A stretch of 64,000 nt of DNA from Spirosoma endbachense (GCF_010233585.1 NZ_CP045997.1:2642692-2706691), one strand, 5' to 3'. Shown: positions 1 to 10,008, counted from the first letter of the stretch. The notes: generated by a model from the letters alone, not told the origin. Program-made: numbers and translations.

Positions 1-1213
1 CAAGACGCTGGAATGTACCACCCATCGAAATAATGTCATCGTCGGGATGCGGGCTAAAGATCAGGCAGCGTTTCTTAGCCGGTTGAGCACGCTCAGGCCG
101 ATTGGTATCGTCAGCATTCGGTTTACCACCCGGCCAGCCCGTAATGGTGTGCTGAAGCTGGTTGAAAACGTCGATATTGATGTCATACGACTGACCGTAT
201 TGAGCCAGCAGATCGCTCATACCGTTGTCATTATAGTCACGGTCAGTCAATTTCAGTATGGGCTTGCCAAGTGCTACCGACAGGTAGGTGACAGCCTTCT
301 TCTTCATATTGTTGTCCCATATGACTGAATCTACCAGCCAGGGTGTTTTTATACGGGTCAACTCCGAAGCAGCCGCCTGATCGATTACAAACAACGCGTT
401 TGGATGCGTTTGTAAATACGACGCCGGGTTAAGCTCGGTGACAAGACCTTCGACCGCACCACGAATAACGGGTGCTTTCCGCTCACCCCACGCCAGCAGA
501 ACGACACGACGGGCTCCCAAAATGCTGGAAACGCCCATAGTGATGGCCTTACGAGGAGTTTTAGGAAGCCCACCGAAATCGGCAGCCGCAGCAGCCCGAG
601 TCGAGTTATCGAGCATCATCAAACGCGTGTGCGAGTTGATCAGTGAGCCCGGTTCGTTAAATCCGATATGGCCGTTACCGCCAATTCCGAGCAACTGAAA
701 ATCAAGGCCACCGGCGGCTTCAATGGCGGCTTCGTACTGCTTCGTAAATTCAGCAACTTTATCGACTGGCAGCGTTCCTTTGGGAACGTGATAGTTTCCC
801 TGAGGAATGTCGACATGGTCGAACAATTGCTCCCGCATGAATCGCCAATAGCTTTGCAGCGAATCAGGTTCCATCGGATAGTATTCGTCCAGATTGAACG
901 AAACAACATTGTGGAAACTCAGGCCCTCTTCGCGGTGCATCCGAATAAGTTCGGCATAAACCGTTTTAGGCGATGAGCCAGTTGCCAGCCCTAATACACA
1001 AGGTTTGCCCTCACGTTGTTTCTGCCGGATCAGGTCGGCGATTTCCTGTGCTACCGCCCGCGACGCATCTTTTGCGTCAGCGTAGATGTGCGTAGGAATT
1101 TTTTCGTAAGTGATGGCCGACTGGATCGGACCACCAGTGGCGGATAGGCCCAGCGTGGGCTCGCCTGACAATTGCCCGTCTGGATTGTCGAGTAGTTGTG
1201 ACTCCGAGATCAT
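1..1213 (-). CDS. nagB: Glucosamine-6-phosphate deaminase fused to a PIG-L/LmbE-type deacetylase domain (partial)
   Basis: The first 404 codons are present; the 3' part lies beyond the left edge. Translating the minus strand from the ATG at 1213 gives a NagB domain with the phosphate-binding LGLATGSSP motif, the FNLDEYYP motif and GIGGNGHIGFNEPG, all typical of the enzyme that turns glucosamine-6-phosphate into fructose-6-phosphate and ammonia. Near the window edge it continues into IFSPHPDDDIISMGG, the metal-binding PHPDD signature of PIG-L/LmbE N-deacetylases. Bacteroidota carry such fusions of roughly 640 residues, so a deacetylase may feed the deaminase. A Gfo/Idh oxidoreductase lies just upstream on the same strand. 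The fusion is read directly; the paired reactions are inferred. Confidence 0.9.
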   Translation of the reverse strand, partial: MISESQLLDNPDGQLSGEPTLGLSATGGPIQSAITYEKIPTHIYADAKDASRAVAQEIADLIRQKQREGKPCVLGLATGSSPKTVYAELIRMHREEGLSFHNVVSFNLDEYYPMEPDSLQSYWRFMREQLFDHVDIPQGNYHVPKGTLPVDKVAEFTKQYEAAIEAAGGLDFQLLGIGGNGHIGFNEPGSLINSHTRLMMLDNSTRAAAAADFGGLPKTPRKAITMGVSSILGARRVVLLAWGERKAPVIRGAVEGLVTELNPASYLQTHPNALFVIDQAAASELTRIKTPWLVDSVIWDNNMKKKAVTYLSVALGKPILKLTDRDYNDNGMSDLLAQYGQSYDINIDVFNQLQHTITGWPGGKPNADDTNRPERAQPAKKRCLIFSPHPDDDIISMGGTFQRL

Positions 1214-1346
1214 GCGCTATGCGGAGGGGTTAGTATGACTCCGCAAATGTCGCAAAAAATCAGGGAGTTCGCATGATATGTGCCGTTCAGCCGGCCATAT
1301 TTTTAAATTTTTTTATAAATATGCAAACGTGTGCACAGGAATGCGA

Positions 1347-2510
1347 TTACTGCCGGGCCAACTGATCGGCGTCGACGGCGGTTTGCAGCGATTGTAATCC
1401 ATTTTCCTCCCGAATGATCCGGTGTGTATCCGGGTAGTGAATGGCTGTAGCCTGATCCCGGAACATGAGCCGAAGCAGTTCACTATAGAGGTGCTGCTTT
1501 TCTGCCTCAAAACCGAATCGTATCTCGATTTGCTGGTAAGCCTCAAATTCTTTGTGACGTCCGCGTAAAGGCTGATCCTTACCACCAATGTTGGCAGTTA
1601 CATTTAGCTGGGCACCCGGAAATAGGTCCATCAGGGCACGGGTTGTTTCTTCATCGGCTACGCAACGCATCACCATTCGGGTAGGTACCCATTCAAAAAG
1701 TGTAACGTCACCGCGTTCAAAGAGCAACCGCATTTCCTGGCGATCCATCCGGCCGGTCTGTGTGAACCCATGATAAAAATTGACCAGCTTTCGGCCAGTC
1801 ACATCATCGCCATACTCAACGGTTGCCTGCACCTGATCTTCAATATCATTGCTATCTGGCCGCTTCACAATCTGCGCAGCTTTAACCGTTCCTTCACCAA
1901 GCCATCCCGCAAACATATCGAAGAAGTGAACGCCGTGTTCAATAAAAATGCCTCCGCTTTTGCTACGATCCCAGAACCAGTGTTCGGGGGAGAGCCCTTC
2001 ATCGCCAGCGTAGTTTTCGAAATAGCCGTGCAGAAATTCGCCAAGCAGTTTTTTATCGATCAGGTGTTTAATACGGGCAAACATGGGGTTGTATCGCTGC
2101 ATCAAGTTCGTGACCATCAGCAATCCCTTTTGCCGGGCGGTCTCGATCATCTCCCGGCCCTGTTCAGGATTCATGGCCAGTGGCTTTTCGCAGATAACAT
2201 GTTTACCGGCATTCAGCGCCAGCATAGCCTGTTCATAGTGCAGAAAAGGCGGTGTAGCGATGTAGACGACATCAACCTCCGGGTGGTTGACTAACTCCTC
2301 AAGGCTGGCTAACTGTTCAGCACCAAAGCGCTTAGCCGTTCGAATGGCTTCTTCGCGTTTCGACCCGGCAATAGCCACTAATTTAGCGTGGGGTGTCTGT
2401 ACAAATTGCTGAACGGCAAACAGGCCAAAACCGCCCATTCCAATGACTCCTATTCCGATTTCGCGTTCTTTTGGCGCGGTTGTTTCCATAGTATTGCGAG
2501 TTGTATCCAT
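1347..2510 (-). CDS. Gfo/Idh/MocA family NAD(P)-dependent oxidoreductase
   Basis: A 387-residue protein with the N-terminal Rossmann motif GVIGMGGFG (about residues 21-29) and the family motif EKPLAMN (from residue 108), whose Lys is the catalytic residue in this family. The C-terminal half fits the alpha/beta substrate domain. These enzymes oxidise or reduce sugars, inositols or biliverdin-like substrates; nothing here fixes the substrate. The second Met (residue 8) is an equally good start because the first residues are not part of the fold. It lies between the fused nagB and a Nudix gene on the same strand, with a 133-base gap to nagB, so a shared sugar-related role is possible but not shown. 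Confidence 0.88.
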   Translation of the reverse strand: MDTTRNTMETTAPKEREIGIGVIGMGGFGLFAVQQFVQTPHAKLVAIAGSKREEAIRTAKRFGAEQLASLEELVNHPEVDVVYIATPPFLHYEQAMLALNAGKHVICEKPLAMNPEQGREMIETARQKGLLMVTNLMQRYNPMFARIKHLIDKKLLGEFLHGYFENYAGDEGLSPEHWFWDRSKSGGIFIEHGVHFFDMFAGWLGEGTVKAAQIVKRPDSNDIEDQVQATVEYGDDVTGRKLVNFYHGFTQTGRMDRQEMRLLFERGDVTLFEWVPTRMVMRCVADEETTRALMDLFPGAQLNVTANIGGKDQPLRGRHKEFEAYQQIEIRFGFEAEKQHLYSELLRLMFRDQATAIHYPDTHRIIREENGLQSLQTAVDADQLARQ

Positions 2511-2568
2511 AGAGACAACCGCTGGAACATCCTTAATGTTGGCACGAAACTAGTTTTCCAGATAAGTA

Positions 2569-3054
2569 TCATCTGTTAGCCAACCATTCTTTCACGGCCT
2601 TTCCGGTACCAAACGGCCAGGGTTGAAGCTGATTGATGGGTACGATTTTATACGCCTGTAACTCTTCTTCATCCATCCTGATTTCGCCCGTTGCCCGAAC
2701 GTGGTACGTTATGATGAGTTCATTCCGCTGATGAAACGTATAAATCCCTACCCGGTCAATCACCTGCCCATCCAATCCTAACTCTTCTTTCAATTCCCGA
2801 AGTACGGCTTCATCGGGTTCCTCATCTTTTTCGAGAAATCCCGTTACCAGCCCGAACCATTCGGCAGGCCAGCCTTTATTCTGAATCAGGATAACGGTAT
2901 CATTGTCATACTCAACAATAGCGCCAACAACAGGCAGTGGATTGTTCCAGTATACATAACCACAAGGTTTCGAGCAGACAAGGCGCTCGCGCCCACCAGC
3001 CATTCCCGAAACTAATGGGCTGGCACACTGAGGGCAATAATTCATTTGAGCCAT
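2569..3054 (-). CDS. Nudix hydrolase with N-terminal zinc ribbon
   Basis: A 161-residue protein. Four cysteines (C7, C10, C27, C31) form a zinc ribbon like that of NudC-type pyrophosphatases. The Nudix box spans about residues 72-94 and is intact (G-x5-E-x7-RELKEELGL), so divalent-metal-dependent cleavage of a nucleoside diphosphate-linked substrate is expected. It is shorter than NADH pyrophosphatase NudC and lacks that enzyme's extra N-terminal domain, so NADH need not be the substrate. The neighbouring downstream-facing gene on the same strand is a Gfo/Idh oxidoreductase, 58 bases away. Confidence 0.88.
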   Translation of the reverse strand: MAQMNYCPQCASPLVSGMAGGRERLVCSKPCGYVYWNNPLPVVGAIVEYDNDTVILIQNKGWPAEWFGLVTGFLEKDEEPDEAVLRELKEELGLDGQVIDRVGIYTFHQRNELIITYHVRATGEIRMDEEELQAYKIVPINQLQPWPFGTGKAVKEWLANR

Positions 3055-3095
3055 GATGAGGTGATCAGGTTTCCGGAGGCTTATTACGCAGCCCG

Positions 3096-3863
3096 CTAAA
3101 CAAAGCTCAAATTACCACTGATAAGGGCTTTCTTGTAATTTTCCCGATCAAACTGGTATAAATAGGGCGATTTATGCGCTTTACCGGTTCGGCGTTCATC
3201 TAATCGGGTCAGTATATGTAACCCCATAATTTTTTTATGAAAATTTCGGGCATCCAGCGATCTCCCCAGTACGGCTTCATAGAGCCGCTGCAATTCAGGA
3301 ATCGTAAACTTTTCTGGCATCAGATTCAGGCCAATAGGCTGCCAGCTAAGTTGAAGCCGAAGGGTTTGCAAGGCCACTTCTACAATATGCCGGTGATCAT
3401 AGAGCAAAGAAGGCAAATCGCTGACCTCCCACCAACGGCATTCATCCGTCATAAAATCAGCTGTAGGCATCACCTTTGTCTGATCGACCACGGCATAATA
3501 GCCAATTGATAGTGTACGCTCGGGCCATCCACGACTCTCAAATGGCATTGGCATTTTCTGCCTTTGCCAGGTATCCTCCCGGTTATACCGGACAGCATCG
3601 CCAAACAGATGAAATTGTTGTAAAAACAACTGATCTAAACCGGTCCGCTCACGTAACACCCGTTCGGCTGCCACATCGACGGATTCTGTTTTATAAATGA
3701 AGCCGCCGGGCAAACACCACTCATGCGTGCCTTTCCATCGTAAGAGCAGCACTTTCAGGCGTGTATCATGAAAACCAAAGATTACACAGTCGAGCGATAC
3801 ACCCTGTACGCATTCATCGGACACCATTTTATAAAAGGCATTCAGCTGTTCAGTATAGGTCAT
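3096..3863 (-). CDS. NrtR-like transcriptional regulator (Nudix sensor plus winged helix)
   Basis: About 255 residues from the ATG at 3863. The N-terminal half is a Nudix fold whose box is degenerate: the RE and EE catalytic pairs read RV and ER, so it probably binds a ligand without hydrolysing it. The C-terminal part (about the last 80 residues) resembles the winged helix of NrtR/AraR-type repressors of NAD or sugar metabolism. The frame stays open to an ATG at 3914, but that longer start would run through a perfect palindrome at 3889..3905, so I prefer 3863 and take the palindrome as an operator. The regulated genes are unknown; the divergent esterase and its own gene are the nearest candidates. 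Confidence 0.82.
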   Translation of the reverse strand: MTYTEQLNAFYKMVSDECVQGVSLDCVIFGFHDTRLKVLLLRWKGTHEWCLPGGFIYKTESVDVAAERVLRERTGLDQLFLQQFHLFGDAVRYNREDTWQRQKMPMPFESRGWPERTLSIGYYAVVDQTKVMPTADFMTDECRWWEVSDLPSLLYDHRHIVEVALQTLRLQLSWQPIGLNLMPEKFTIPELQRLYEAVLGRSLDARNFHKKIMGLHILTRLDERRTGKAHKSPYLYQFDRENYKKALISGNLSFV

Positions 3864-3888
3864 GTAGAAATATAAATTTCCCTTTATG

Positions 3889-3905
3889 TTATTATGACAT
3901 AATAA
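3889..3905. promoter_or_regulatory. Perfect 17-bp palindrome, putative operator of the NrtR-like regulator
   Basis: TTATTATGACATAATAA has two 8-base arms that are exact inverted repeats around one central base. It lies 26 bases upstream of the regulator's preferred start and in the gap to the divergent esterase gene. The placement suits autoregulation; binding is inferred. Confidence 0.55.
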
Positions 3906-4006
3906 GACAATCACGTATAATTACCTGTAATTTCTGGTTTAATCAATAGAAATCAGCTATTCTCCTTGTTCCCTTTGCAATTGTTATCTCCTAAATCACC
4001 TTCCTA

Positions 4007-5701
4007 ATGCCATTCATTCGGTCTTTGACAATGCTCTCGCTGGTAGCCACGTTGGCTTTACCACGAACGTCCTACAGCCAAAAACTACCCGCTGGCCCTC
4101 AGGTAGTAACATTCTTTTCGGATGTTGATGATACCGAACAGCCATATGGATTATATGTCCCCAAGAATTATAATCCCAGGAAAAAATATCCGCTTGTTAT
4201 CATGCTCCACGGTGCAGGCTCGAATCATCGGCTGTCGCTCCGGCGCGTATTTGGCAAGAGCAATGCACAGGGCGAAACCGATATAGAAGCCACACGTTAT
4301 TTCCCGGAATGGGCCGACGTGAATTATATTGTAGCCTCCCCTTTTGCTCGTGGCACTGCTGGCTATCAGGGAATTCCTGAAAAAGATGTTTATGACGTCG
4401 TAGCAGATGTCAAAAAACGCTTCAACATCGATGAAGATCGCACTTATCTAACCGGCCTGTCGATGGGCGGGGGTGGTACGCTCTGGATTGGGCTAAGTCG
4501 ACCCGATATTTGGGCGGCTATTGCGCCGGTTTGCCCGGCCCCACCCAGAGGCACCGACGATCTGGCAGCGAATGCAACTAATTTCCCGGTTCATCTATTT
4601 CAGGGGGATGCTGATCCGGCGGTGAAACCAGAAGGCACCCGGCAATGGGTGAAACGTTTTCAGGATTTGGGCGTCAATGTCACCTATAAAGAATATCCCG
4701 GCGTTAAACACGACAGTTGGGTGCAGGCCTATGAGAACGAGTTTATTTTTGGCTGGTTCAATCAGTTTAAGCGGAACCGTTTTCCTGAGCGAGTACGCTT
4801 TTCAACCCGGCAATACAAATATCCATCGGCTTATTGGGTTCGAATTGACCAGCTTACACCCGGTATGCTTGCCAATGTCGACGCAAAGTTTTCTGGTGCA
4901 AACCACATCGATATCACGACGGCAAACCTGGGCGCATTAACGCTTAAACTGGCAGGGCATCCTAATTTCAAAGCAAAACGGCCAGTCGATGTCGTTATTG
5001 ACGGAAAGGCTATTAATGTTCAGGTGAGCGACTCGCTTACCCTTGTCAAACGCGAAGGGGGCTGGGAAGCGGGTTCTTACCAACCCACAGTTACGGCTAA
5101 ACACGCAGGGGCAGAAGGGCCCATCAGTGCTGCCATTGCCGGTCGGCATCTGTATGTTTATGGCACAGCCGATAACCCATCAGCCGACGTGCTGAAAACG
5201 CGACAGGAAATCGCGACTCAGGCGGCCAACTGGGCTACCTATCGGGGTGAGTTTCTAGGGCGTATTATGGTATTTCCGCATGTTGTGGCCGATAAAGATG
5301 TTCGACCAAGCGATCTGGAAAGTTCAAATCTGATTCTATTTGGCACTAAAGAAACCAATAAGCTGGTGAGCCAATACAGCGATCGATTGCCCATTCAGCT
5401 ATCGTCGGCAGCCACCGAATACGGCTTATTTTACGTCTTCCCCATGAATAATCACTATGTAGCCATCAGTTCCGGACAACCCTGGTGGGCGGGCACCGAA
5501 AACCCCAATTATTTCACGAACCGGGCACTGGATGCAATCAATGGCTTCAAAGACTTCGTTTTGTTTAAAGAATCCAGTAAAACGCCTATTGTATCCGGCT
5601 ATTTTGATCAATCATGGCATGTACCCGATGCCGAGGCCAAAGCACTCACCGAAACTGGTGTTGTAACGGTAGCTGCCGGCACAATCTCATCAACTAAGTA
5701 A
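4007..5701 (+). CDS. Secreted alpha/beta-hydrolase fold esterase (PHB depolymerase/phospholipase-like)
   Basis: A 564-residue exported protein with a signal peptide ending near residue 24 (TSYSQ). The hydrolase domain (about residues 45-255) has the oxyanion stretch LHGAG, the nucleophile elbow GLSMGGG with Ser152, a GDADP acid turn (Asp201 or Asp203) and the histidine in VKHDSW (His235), a complete catalytic triad. The remaining 300 residues have no motif I can name. Related proteins act on esters of polymers or polysaccharides outside the cell; the substrate here is unknown. It is divergent from the NrtR-like regulator with a 143-base gap. Confidence 0.85.
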   Translation: MPFIRSLTMLSLVATLALPRTSYSQKLPAGPQVVTFFSDVDDTEQPYGLYVPKNYNPRKKYPLVIMLHGAGSNHRLSLRRVFGKSNAQGETDIEATRYFPEWADVNYIVASPFARGTAGYQGIPEKDVYDVVADVKKRFNIDEDRTYLTGLSMGGGGTLWIGLSRPDIWAAIAPVCPAPPRGTDDLAANATNFPVHLFQGDADPAVKPEGTRQWVKRFQDLGVNVTYKEYPGVKHDSWVQAYENEFIFGWFNQFKRNRFPERVRFSTRQYKYPSAYWVRIDQLTPGMLANVDAKFSGANHIDITTANLGALTLKLAGHPNFKAKRPVDVVIDGKAINVQVSDSLTLVKREGGWEAGSYQPTVTAKHAGAEGPISAAIAGRHLYVYGTADNPSADVLKTRQEIATQAANWATYRGEFLGRIMVFPHVVADKDVRPSDLESSNLILFGTKETNKLVSQYSDRLPIQLSSAATEYGLFYVFPMNNHYVAISSGQPWWAGTENPNYFTNRALDAINGFKDFVLFKESSKTPIVSGYFDQSWHVPDAEAKALTETGVVTVAAGTISSTK

Positions 5702-5814
5702 TTAAGAAGCAAAGTGGTTCTTCGGGCTTAATTGCTTAACTTTCGTTGCGTTTTTCTGCCCGTCAGCGCAACATAGCGCTGAAAAATCGCTCTTTATCCT
5801 ATACTGTTTAGGCT

Positions 5815-6321
5815 ATGTCTTCCGTAAAATTGACCATCAATAATCAGCCCCATACTCTGGATGTCGATGCTGACATGCCCCTGTTATGGGCCATCCGCGA
5901 TGTAGTCGGGTTAACCGGCACTAAATTCGGCTGCGGTATTGCGCAGTGCGGTGCCTGTACCGTTCATCTGGACGGTAGCCCCACTCGCTCCTGTAGTTTA
6001 CCTGTTTCGGCAGCGGTAGGTCATAAGATTACAACCATCGAAGGCATCTCTAAAAATGGTGACCATCCTATTCAGAAAGCCTGGATCGAGCATCAGGTGC
6101 CCCAGTGTGGGTATTGCCAATCAGGGCAGATCATGTCGGCGGTAGCCTTGTTGAAACATACACCTAAACCAACCGACGACGATATCGACGCGGCTATGCA
6201 GGGTAACATTTGCCGTTGTGGTACCTATAATCGCATTAGGCAGGCCATTCATACCGCTTCCGCCGATATGGCGTCGGCCCCGAAAGTCCCTAAGTCAACT
6301 CCTAAAATCGGCAAACGATGA
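5815..6321 (+). CDS. (2Fe-2S)-binding subunit of a molybdenum hydroxylase (isoquinoline 1-oxidoreductase alpha-like)
   Basis: A 168-residue protein of the usual length for this subunit. C40, C45, C48 and C60 form the plant-ferredoxin-type cluster and C98, C101, C133 and C135 (QCGYCQSGQ ... CRCG) the second 2Fe-2S cluster. It would pass electrons from the molybdenum subunit encoded immediately downstream; the two genes overlap by 4 bases (ATGA), so they are translated together. No FAD subunit gene is present, matching the IorAB type rather than classic xanthine dehydrogenase. Confidence 0.93.
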   Translation: MSSVKLTINNQPHTLDVDADMPLLWAIRDVVGLTGTKFGCGIAQCGACTVHLDGSPTRSCSLPVSAAVGHKITTIEGISKNGDHPIQKAWIEHQVPQCGYCQSGQIMSAVALLKHTPKPTDDDIDAAMQGNICRCGTYNRIRQAIHTASADMASAPKVPKSTPKIGKR

Positions 6322-8534
6322 GCGCGAAACCAACACAAACGGCCATTGACCGCCGGGGCTTTCTGAGAGCGGCCGGTTTGACTGGTGCGGCCTTTGCCTT
6401 AGGGCTCTCATCAACTGAAGCCATTGCAGGACCTGTACTGAATCTTAGTGGCCAGCCTGGATTGGCCCAGCCTGGATTGGCCCCTGAATCGGTCGAACTG
6501 ACTCCCTTTATCATTATCGAAAAATCGGGGCGAATTACGCTCATGAATCCCCGTCCCGAAATTGGTCAGGGAACATTCCAGTCGGTTCCGGCGCTCATTG
6601 CCGAAGAACTGGAAGTATCGCTGGACAAGGTTGTGATCAAACAAACCGGTGGCGAAAGCAAATTCGGTGGTTTGTGGTCGCAGGCCGTAGGTGGTAGCGG
6701 CTCCATCCGGGGCGGCTATACCCAGATGCGTAAAGTAGGAGCGTCGGCCCGCGAAATGCTTATTAAAGCCGCTAGTCAGCAATGGAATGTACCGATCGAG
6801 GAATGTTACGCGGAAGACGCGAAAATCATCCACCGACCATCGGGCAAAAAAACGTCGTATGGCGAATTGGCGGAAATAGCATCAAAACTCGATGTTCCGA
6901 AAACACCGGCGTTAAAAGATCCGAAGGATTTTAAAATTCTGGGCACATCGGCACCGCGCCCTGATACACCCCTAAAAGTTACGGGACAGGCACAGTTTGG
7001 TATCGATGCCAAAACACCGGGAATGGTATACGCATCGATCGAGCGTTGCCCCGTACTCGGCAGCAACCTGGTAAGCTTTGATGCCACTCAGGCATTAAAA
7101 GTCAAAGGTGTTCAGCAGGCCGTGAAGGTTGAGCGGGTCGTTGGCAAAAACCGATACGAAGGCGTAGCCGTTATTGCCACGAATTACTGGGCGGCCCTGA
7201 AGGGTAGAAAAGCACTTAAGGTTCAGTGGGACCATCAGGGACACGACACATTCAATTCAACTGATTTTGACAATTCGCTCCGTGAACTGGCCAAAACTGA
7301 TGGTATCGTTGGCCATAGTCTGGGTGACTTCGATAAAGCCTACTCCGATGCCCCGGTTAAACTGGAAGCACTCTATGAAACACCCATTGTCAGCCATTCG
7401 ACCATGGAGCCAATGAATGCGTTAGCCCATTATCAACCCGGCGACAAGGTTGAGCTATGGGTTTCTTCGCAGGGTGGTGATCTGGTTATCGACGAAGTTG
7501 CCAAGGTGCTTAAGGTGCCCGCCAGTAACGTAAAAGTGCATGTGATGTTCAATGGCGGAGGCTTTGGTCGGCGACTAACCCAGGATTTTGCCAGCGAAGC
7601 GGCTTTGCTTTCCAAAACAATTGGAAAACCGGTTAAAGTGGTCTGGACACGCGAAGACGATACGATACTCGGTCCTTTTCGTCCGATGACCTATTCGGCT
7701 TTGCGCGGAGCATTGTCGAGTGATGGGCAGGCCGTGGCTCTTCAACATAAGGTCATTTCGCCTTCCATTGATGCAACAATGGGCGAAACCGAAAAATACG
7801 ATAAAGCCAAGCCCGACGGCACCATGCTTGAAGGTACGAACGAACAGAAATACGAGATTCCGAATGTAAACACGCGCTATGTGCATGCTGAGGTTCACAT
7901 TCCGCTTTCCTACTGGCGTTCGGTGACGAGTTCAACGCTGGCTTTCTCGCACGAATGTTTTCTCGACGAAATGGCTCATAAAGCAGGGCAGGACCCGATG
8001 GCGTTCCGGCTGGCCATGTTAACGAAAGACTCAGACACGAAGCGGGTATTGACCAAACTGAAAGAATTCTCGGGCTGGGATAAACCGCTACCCGCCGGAA
8101 AAGGTCGGGGAGTTGCCCAGTGGGAGTTCTTTGCCGGTTTAGCGGGTCAGGTGGTAGAAGTCTCCAGAACAGAAAATGGTGGCGTAAAAGTTGACAAGGT
8201 ATACTGTGTCATTGATTTGGGTACGGTCGTTAATCCGGATACTGTCAAAGCACAGGTTGAAGGAGCCATTGCCATGGCGATAACGGCTGCGACTAAAGAT
8301 GGAATTACATTTGAGCATGGCCGCGCGGTTCAGGCTAATTTCGACAAAAACCGTATGCTTCGTATCAATGAAATGCCTGAAGTCGAGGTACTTATATTAG
8401 CCGAAGGAGGTCCCAAAATCAAAGGTGTTGGTGAACCCGGATTACCGCCTTTGGCTCCGGCTTTAGCGAACGCAGTTTTTGCGGCTACGGGCAAACGCAT
8501 CCGACGGTTACCCTTTGATTTAGCGAAAGTATAA
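6318..8534 (+). CDS. Molybdopterin-binding subunit of a xanthine dehydrogenase-family oxidoreductase (IorB-like)
   Basis: A 738-residue catalytic subunit with a Tat signal (RRGFLRAAG from residue 12), so the folded complex is exported to the periplasm, carrying its 2Fe-2S partner. GGGFGRR (about residue 413) and GVGEPGLPP, with the likely catalytic base Glu706, are the molybdenum-site signatures of the family. Members hydroxylate N-heterocycles or aldehydes; the substrate cannot be read from sequence. Just after the signal peptide a 15-base tandem duplication (6453..6482) repeats the residues QPGLA. The gene follows the 2Fe-2S subunit and precedes XdhC, the usual maturation partner. Confidence 0.93.
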   Translation: MSAKPTQTAIDRRGFLRAAGLTGAAFALGLSSTEAIAGPVLNLSGQPGLAQPGLAPESVELTPFIIIEKSGRITLMNPRPEIGQGTFQSVPALIAEELEVSLDKVVIKQTGGESKFGGLWSQAVGGSGSIRGGYTQMRKVGASAREMLIKAASQQWNVPIEECYAEDAKIIHRPSGKKTSYGELAEIASKLDVPKTPALKDPKDFKILGTSAPRPDTPLKVTGQAQFGIDAKTPGMVYASIERCPVLGSNLVSFDATQALKVKGVQQAVKVERVVGKNRYEGVAVIATNYWAALKGRKALKVQWDHQGHDTFNSTDFDNSLRELAKTDGIVGHSLGDFDKAYSDAPVKLEALYETPIVSHSTMEPMNALAHYQPGDKVELWVSSQGGDLVIDEVAKVLKVPASNVKVHVMFNGGGFGRRLTQDFASEAALLSKTIGKPVKVVWTREDDTILGPFRPMTYSALRGALSSDGQAVALQHKVISPSIDATMGETEKYDKAKPDGTMLEGTNEQKYEIPNVNTRYVHAEVHIPLSYWRSVTSSTLAFSHECFLDEMAHKAGQDPMAFRLAMLTKDSDTKRVLTKLKEFSGWDKPLPAGKGRGVAQWEFFAGLAGQVVEVSRTENGGVKVDKVYCVIDLGTVVNPDTVKAQVEGAIAMAITAATKDGITFEHGRAVQANFDKNRMLRINEMPEVEVLILAEGGPKIKGVGEPGLPPLAPALANAVFAATGKRIRRLPFDLAKV

Positions 8535-8638
8535 ACAGCGGGCACAGTTTACGGTTTACACTATTTGGTTATGAGCGACTCCCGAACGAGTCTGTATCAC
8601 CGAATCCCGTAAACCACGAGGCCGTATATCGACACAGC

Positions 8639-9808
8639 ATGAAAGAAATAGCTCGCATCGTTGAGGTTTTTGAGCAAATTGACTTCTCACAGCGCAAGGT
8701 AGCTCTGGCAACTGTGGTATGGGTTGAAGGCTCGTCGTATCGTAGGCCAGGAGCGCGGATGCTCATTACGGATGATGGCCGCTGGGAAGGTGCAATCAGC
8801 GGTGGCTGTCTGGAAGGCGATGCACTCCGAAAAGCCCGCCAGGTCATGCTCGATGGTATACCGATCGTTGTTACATACGACACAATGGACGACGGTGCCA
8901 ATAGTTTCGGCGTAGGATTAGGCTGCAACGGTATCATTGACATTCTGATCGAACCAATTGATCCGGCCGATCCAAAGAATCCTGTGGCCTTATTACATGA
9001 GTTTATCCAGAAACGGGATGTACGCGTATTGGCTACGATTCTGAAAAGCGACGAGACAACCGGTTTGGTTCCGGGCAACCGGTTTGTTCTCACCGATCAA
9101 TCGGCAAGTCTTTTGCCCGACTGGTTGCAGGACGACATGCAGCTTACGTTCAAAACCGGCAAGCCACTCACGCAGACCTATTTTGTCGAATCGGGAAGTG
9201 CCGAAGTGTTTATTGAGCGAATTGATCCTGGTATTGAGTTAGTTATTTTCGGAGCTGGGTATGATGTCATTCCGGTGGCCAAACTCGCCCGTGATCTTGG
9301 CTGGCAGGTTACCGTTACCGACGATTGTATTGCGCATTTGTCGCCCAGGCGTTTTCCGGTCGCCACCTGCGTACTTTATGCCGACCGTCAGGCCGTTCTT
9401 GATCAGATCACCATTACGAGCCGAACAGCAGCCGTCCTGATGTCTCATAATTTCAATTACGACCGGGCGGTTTTACAGGCTTTGCTGGCGACCGATGTAC
9501 CTTATATCGGTATGTTAGGGCCACGCAAACGATTTGATAAAATGCAGGCTGAATTTGAGAAAGATGGGCTGAATTTCTCAGAAGCGGCACTTGCCAGGGT
9601 CCATGCCCCTATCGGCCTCGATCTGGGCGCTGAGACTCCCGACGAGATTGCCTTGTCAATTATGGCCGAAATAAAGGCCTTTTTCACGAACGGGTCGGGA
9701 GGTTTCCTCAAAGATAAATCCGGACCAATTCATGAGCGCCTAACCAACAACCAGACAAGTGCCAGCCAACCGGTAACGTTTGTTAACTCTACGATTGAAT
9801 CCATTTAA
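8639..9808 (+). CDS. XdhC/CoxI family molybdenum cofactor maturation protein
   Basis: A 389-residue protein with an N-terminal XdhC/CoxI domain (GSSYRRPGARM and ISGGCLEGD motifs) and a C-terminal Rossmann domain (VIFGAGYDVIPVAKLARDLGW, then MLGPRKR). In known systems XdhC binds molybdenum cofactor and helps sulfurate and insert it into the hydroxylase. It follows the molybdopterin subunit by 104 bases on the same strand and a terminator-like stem-loop follows it, so it closes this unit. Confidence 0.92.
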   Translation: MKEIARIVEVFEQIDFSQRKVALATVVWVEGSSYRRPGARMLITDDGRWEGAISGGCLEGDALRKARQVMLDGIPIVVTYDTMDDGANSFGVGLGCNGIIDILIEPIDPADPKNPVALLHEFIQKRDVRVLATILKSDETTGLVPGNRFVLTDQSASLLPDWLQDDMQLTFKTGKPLTQTYFVESGSAEVFIERIDPGIELVIFGAGYDVIPVAKLARDLGWQVTVTDDCIAHLSPRRFPVATCVLYADRQAVLDQITITSRTAAVLMSHNFNYDRAVLQALLATDVPYIGMLGPRKRFDKMQAEFEKDGLNFSEAALARVHAPIGLDLGAETPDEIALSIMAEIKAFFTNGSGGFLKDKSGPIHERLTNNQTSASQPVTFVNSTIESI

Positions 9809-9833
9809 GGCTGGTTTATAAACTTGCCAGAGC

Positions 9834-9905
9834 TACCCTCAGCTGATCGAGTCAGGCAGGATTCCTAAACCCGAACTGACGCCTATCGTCTGAGGGTATT
9901 TGTTT
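9834..9905 (+). terminator. Putative terminator after the molybdenum hydroxylase unit
   Basis: Arms TACCCTCAG (9834-9842) and CTGAGGGTA (9890-9898) are exact inverted repeats, with an inner GTCAG/CTGAC pair, followed by a T-rich TTTGTTT. The loop is long, so confidence is moderate. Confidence 0.5.
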
Positions 9906-10008
9906 AATCTACCTCGTATTTCGGTCTCCAAAGCAGCTATCAATCGATTCGGGGCAGACCGCAATTCCGTTTACACGACAAAAAGACGCCAAACTAGCCT
10001 CAATGTTG

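Noticed and set aside
3864..3914. Longer start of the NrtR-like regulator (ATG at 3914)
   Set aside because: The extra 17 residues run through a perfect palindrome and do not resemble the family's start.
5764..5781. CAGCGC/GCGCTG hairpin before the 2Fe-2S subunit gene
   Set aside because: Six base pairs without a T-tract; too weak to call a terminator or operator.
8541..8620. GTTTACGG/CCGTAAAC inverted repeat before XdhC, and similar GTTTAC-rich pieces elsewhere
   Set aside because: The arms are short and far apart, and comparable GTTTAC-rich pieces occur in several intergenic regions, so I do not claim a site.
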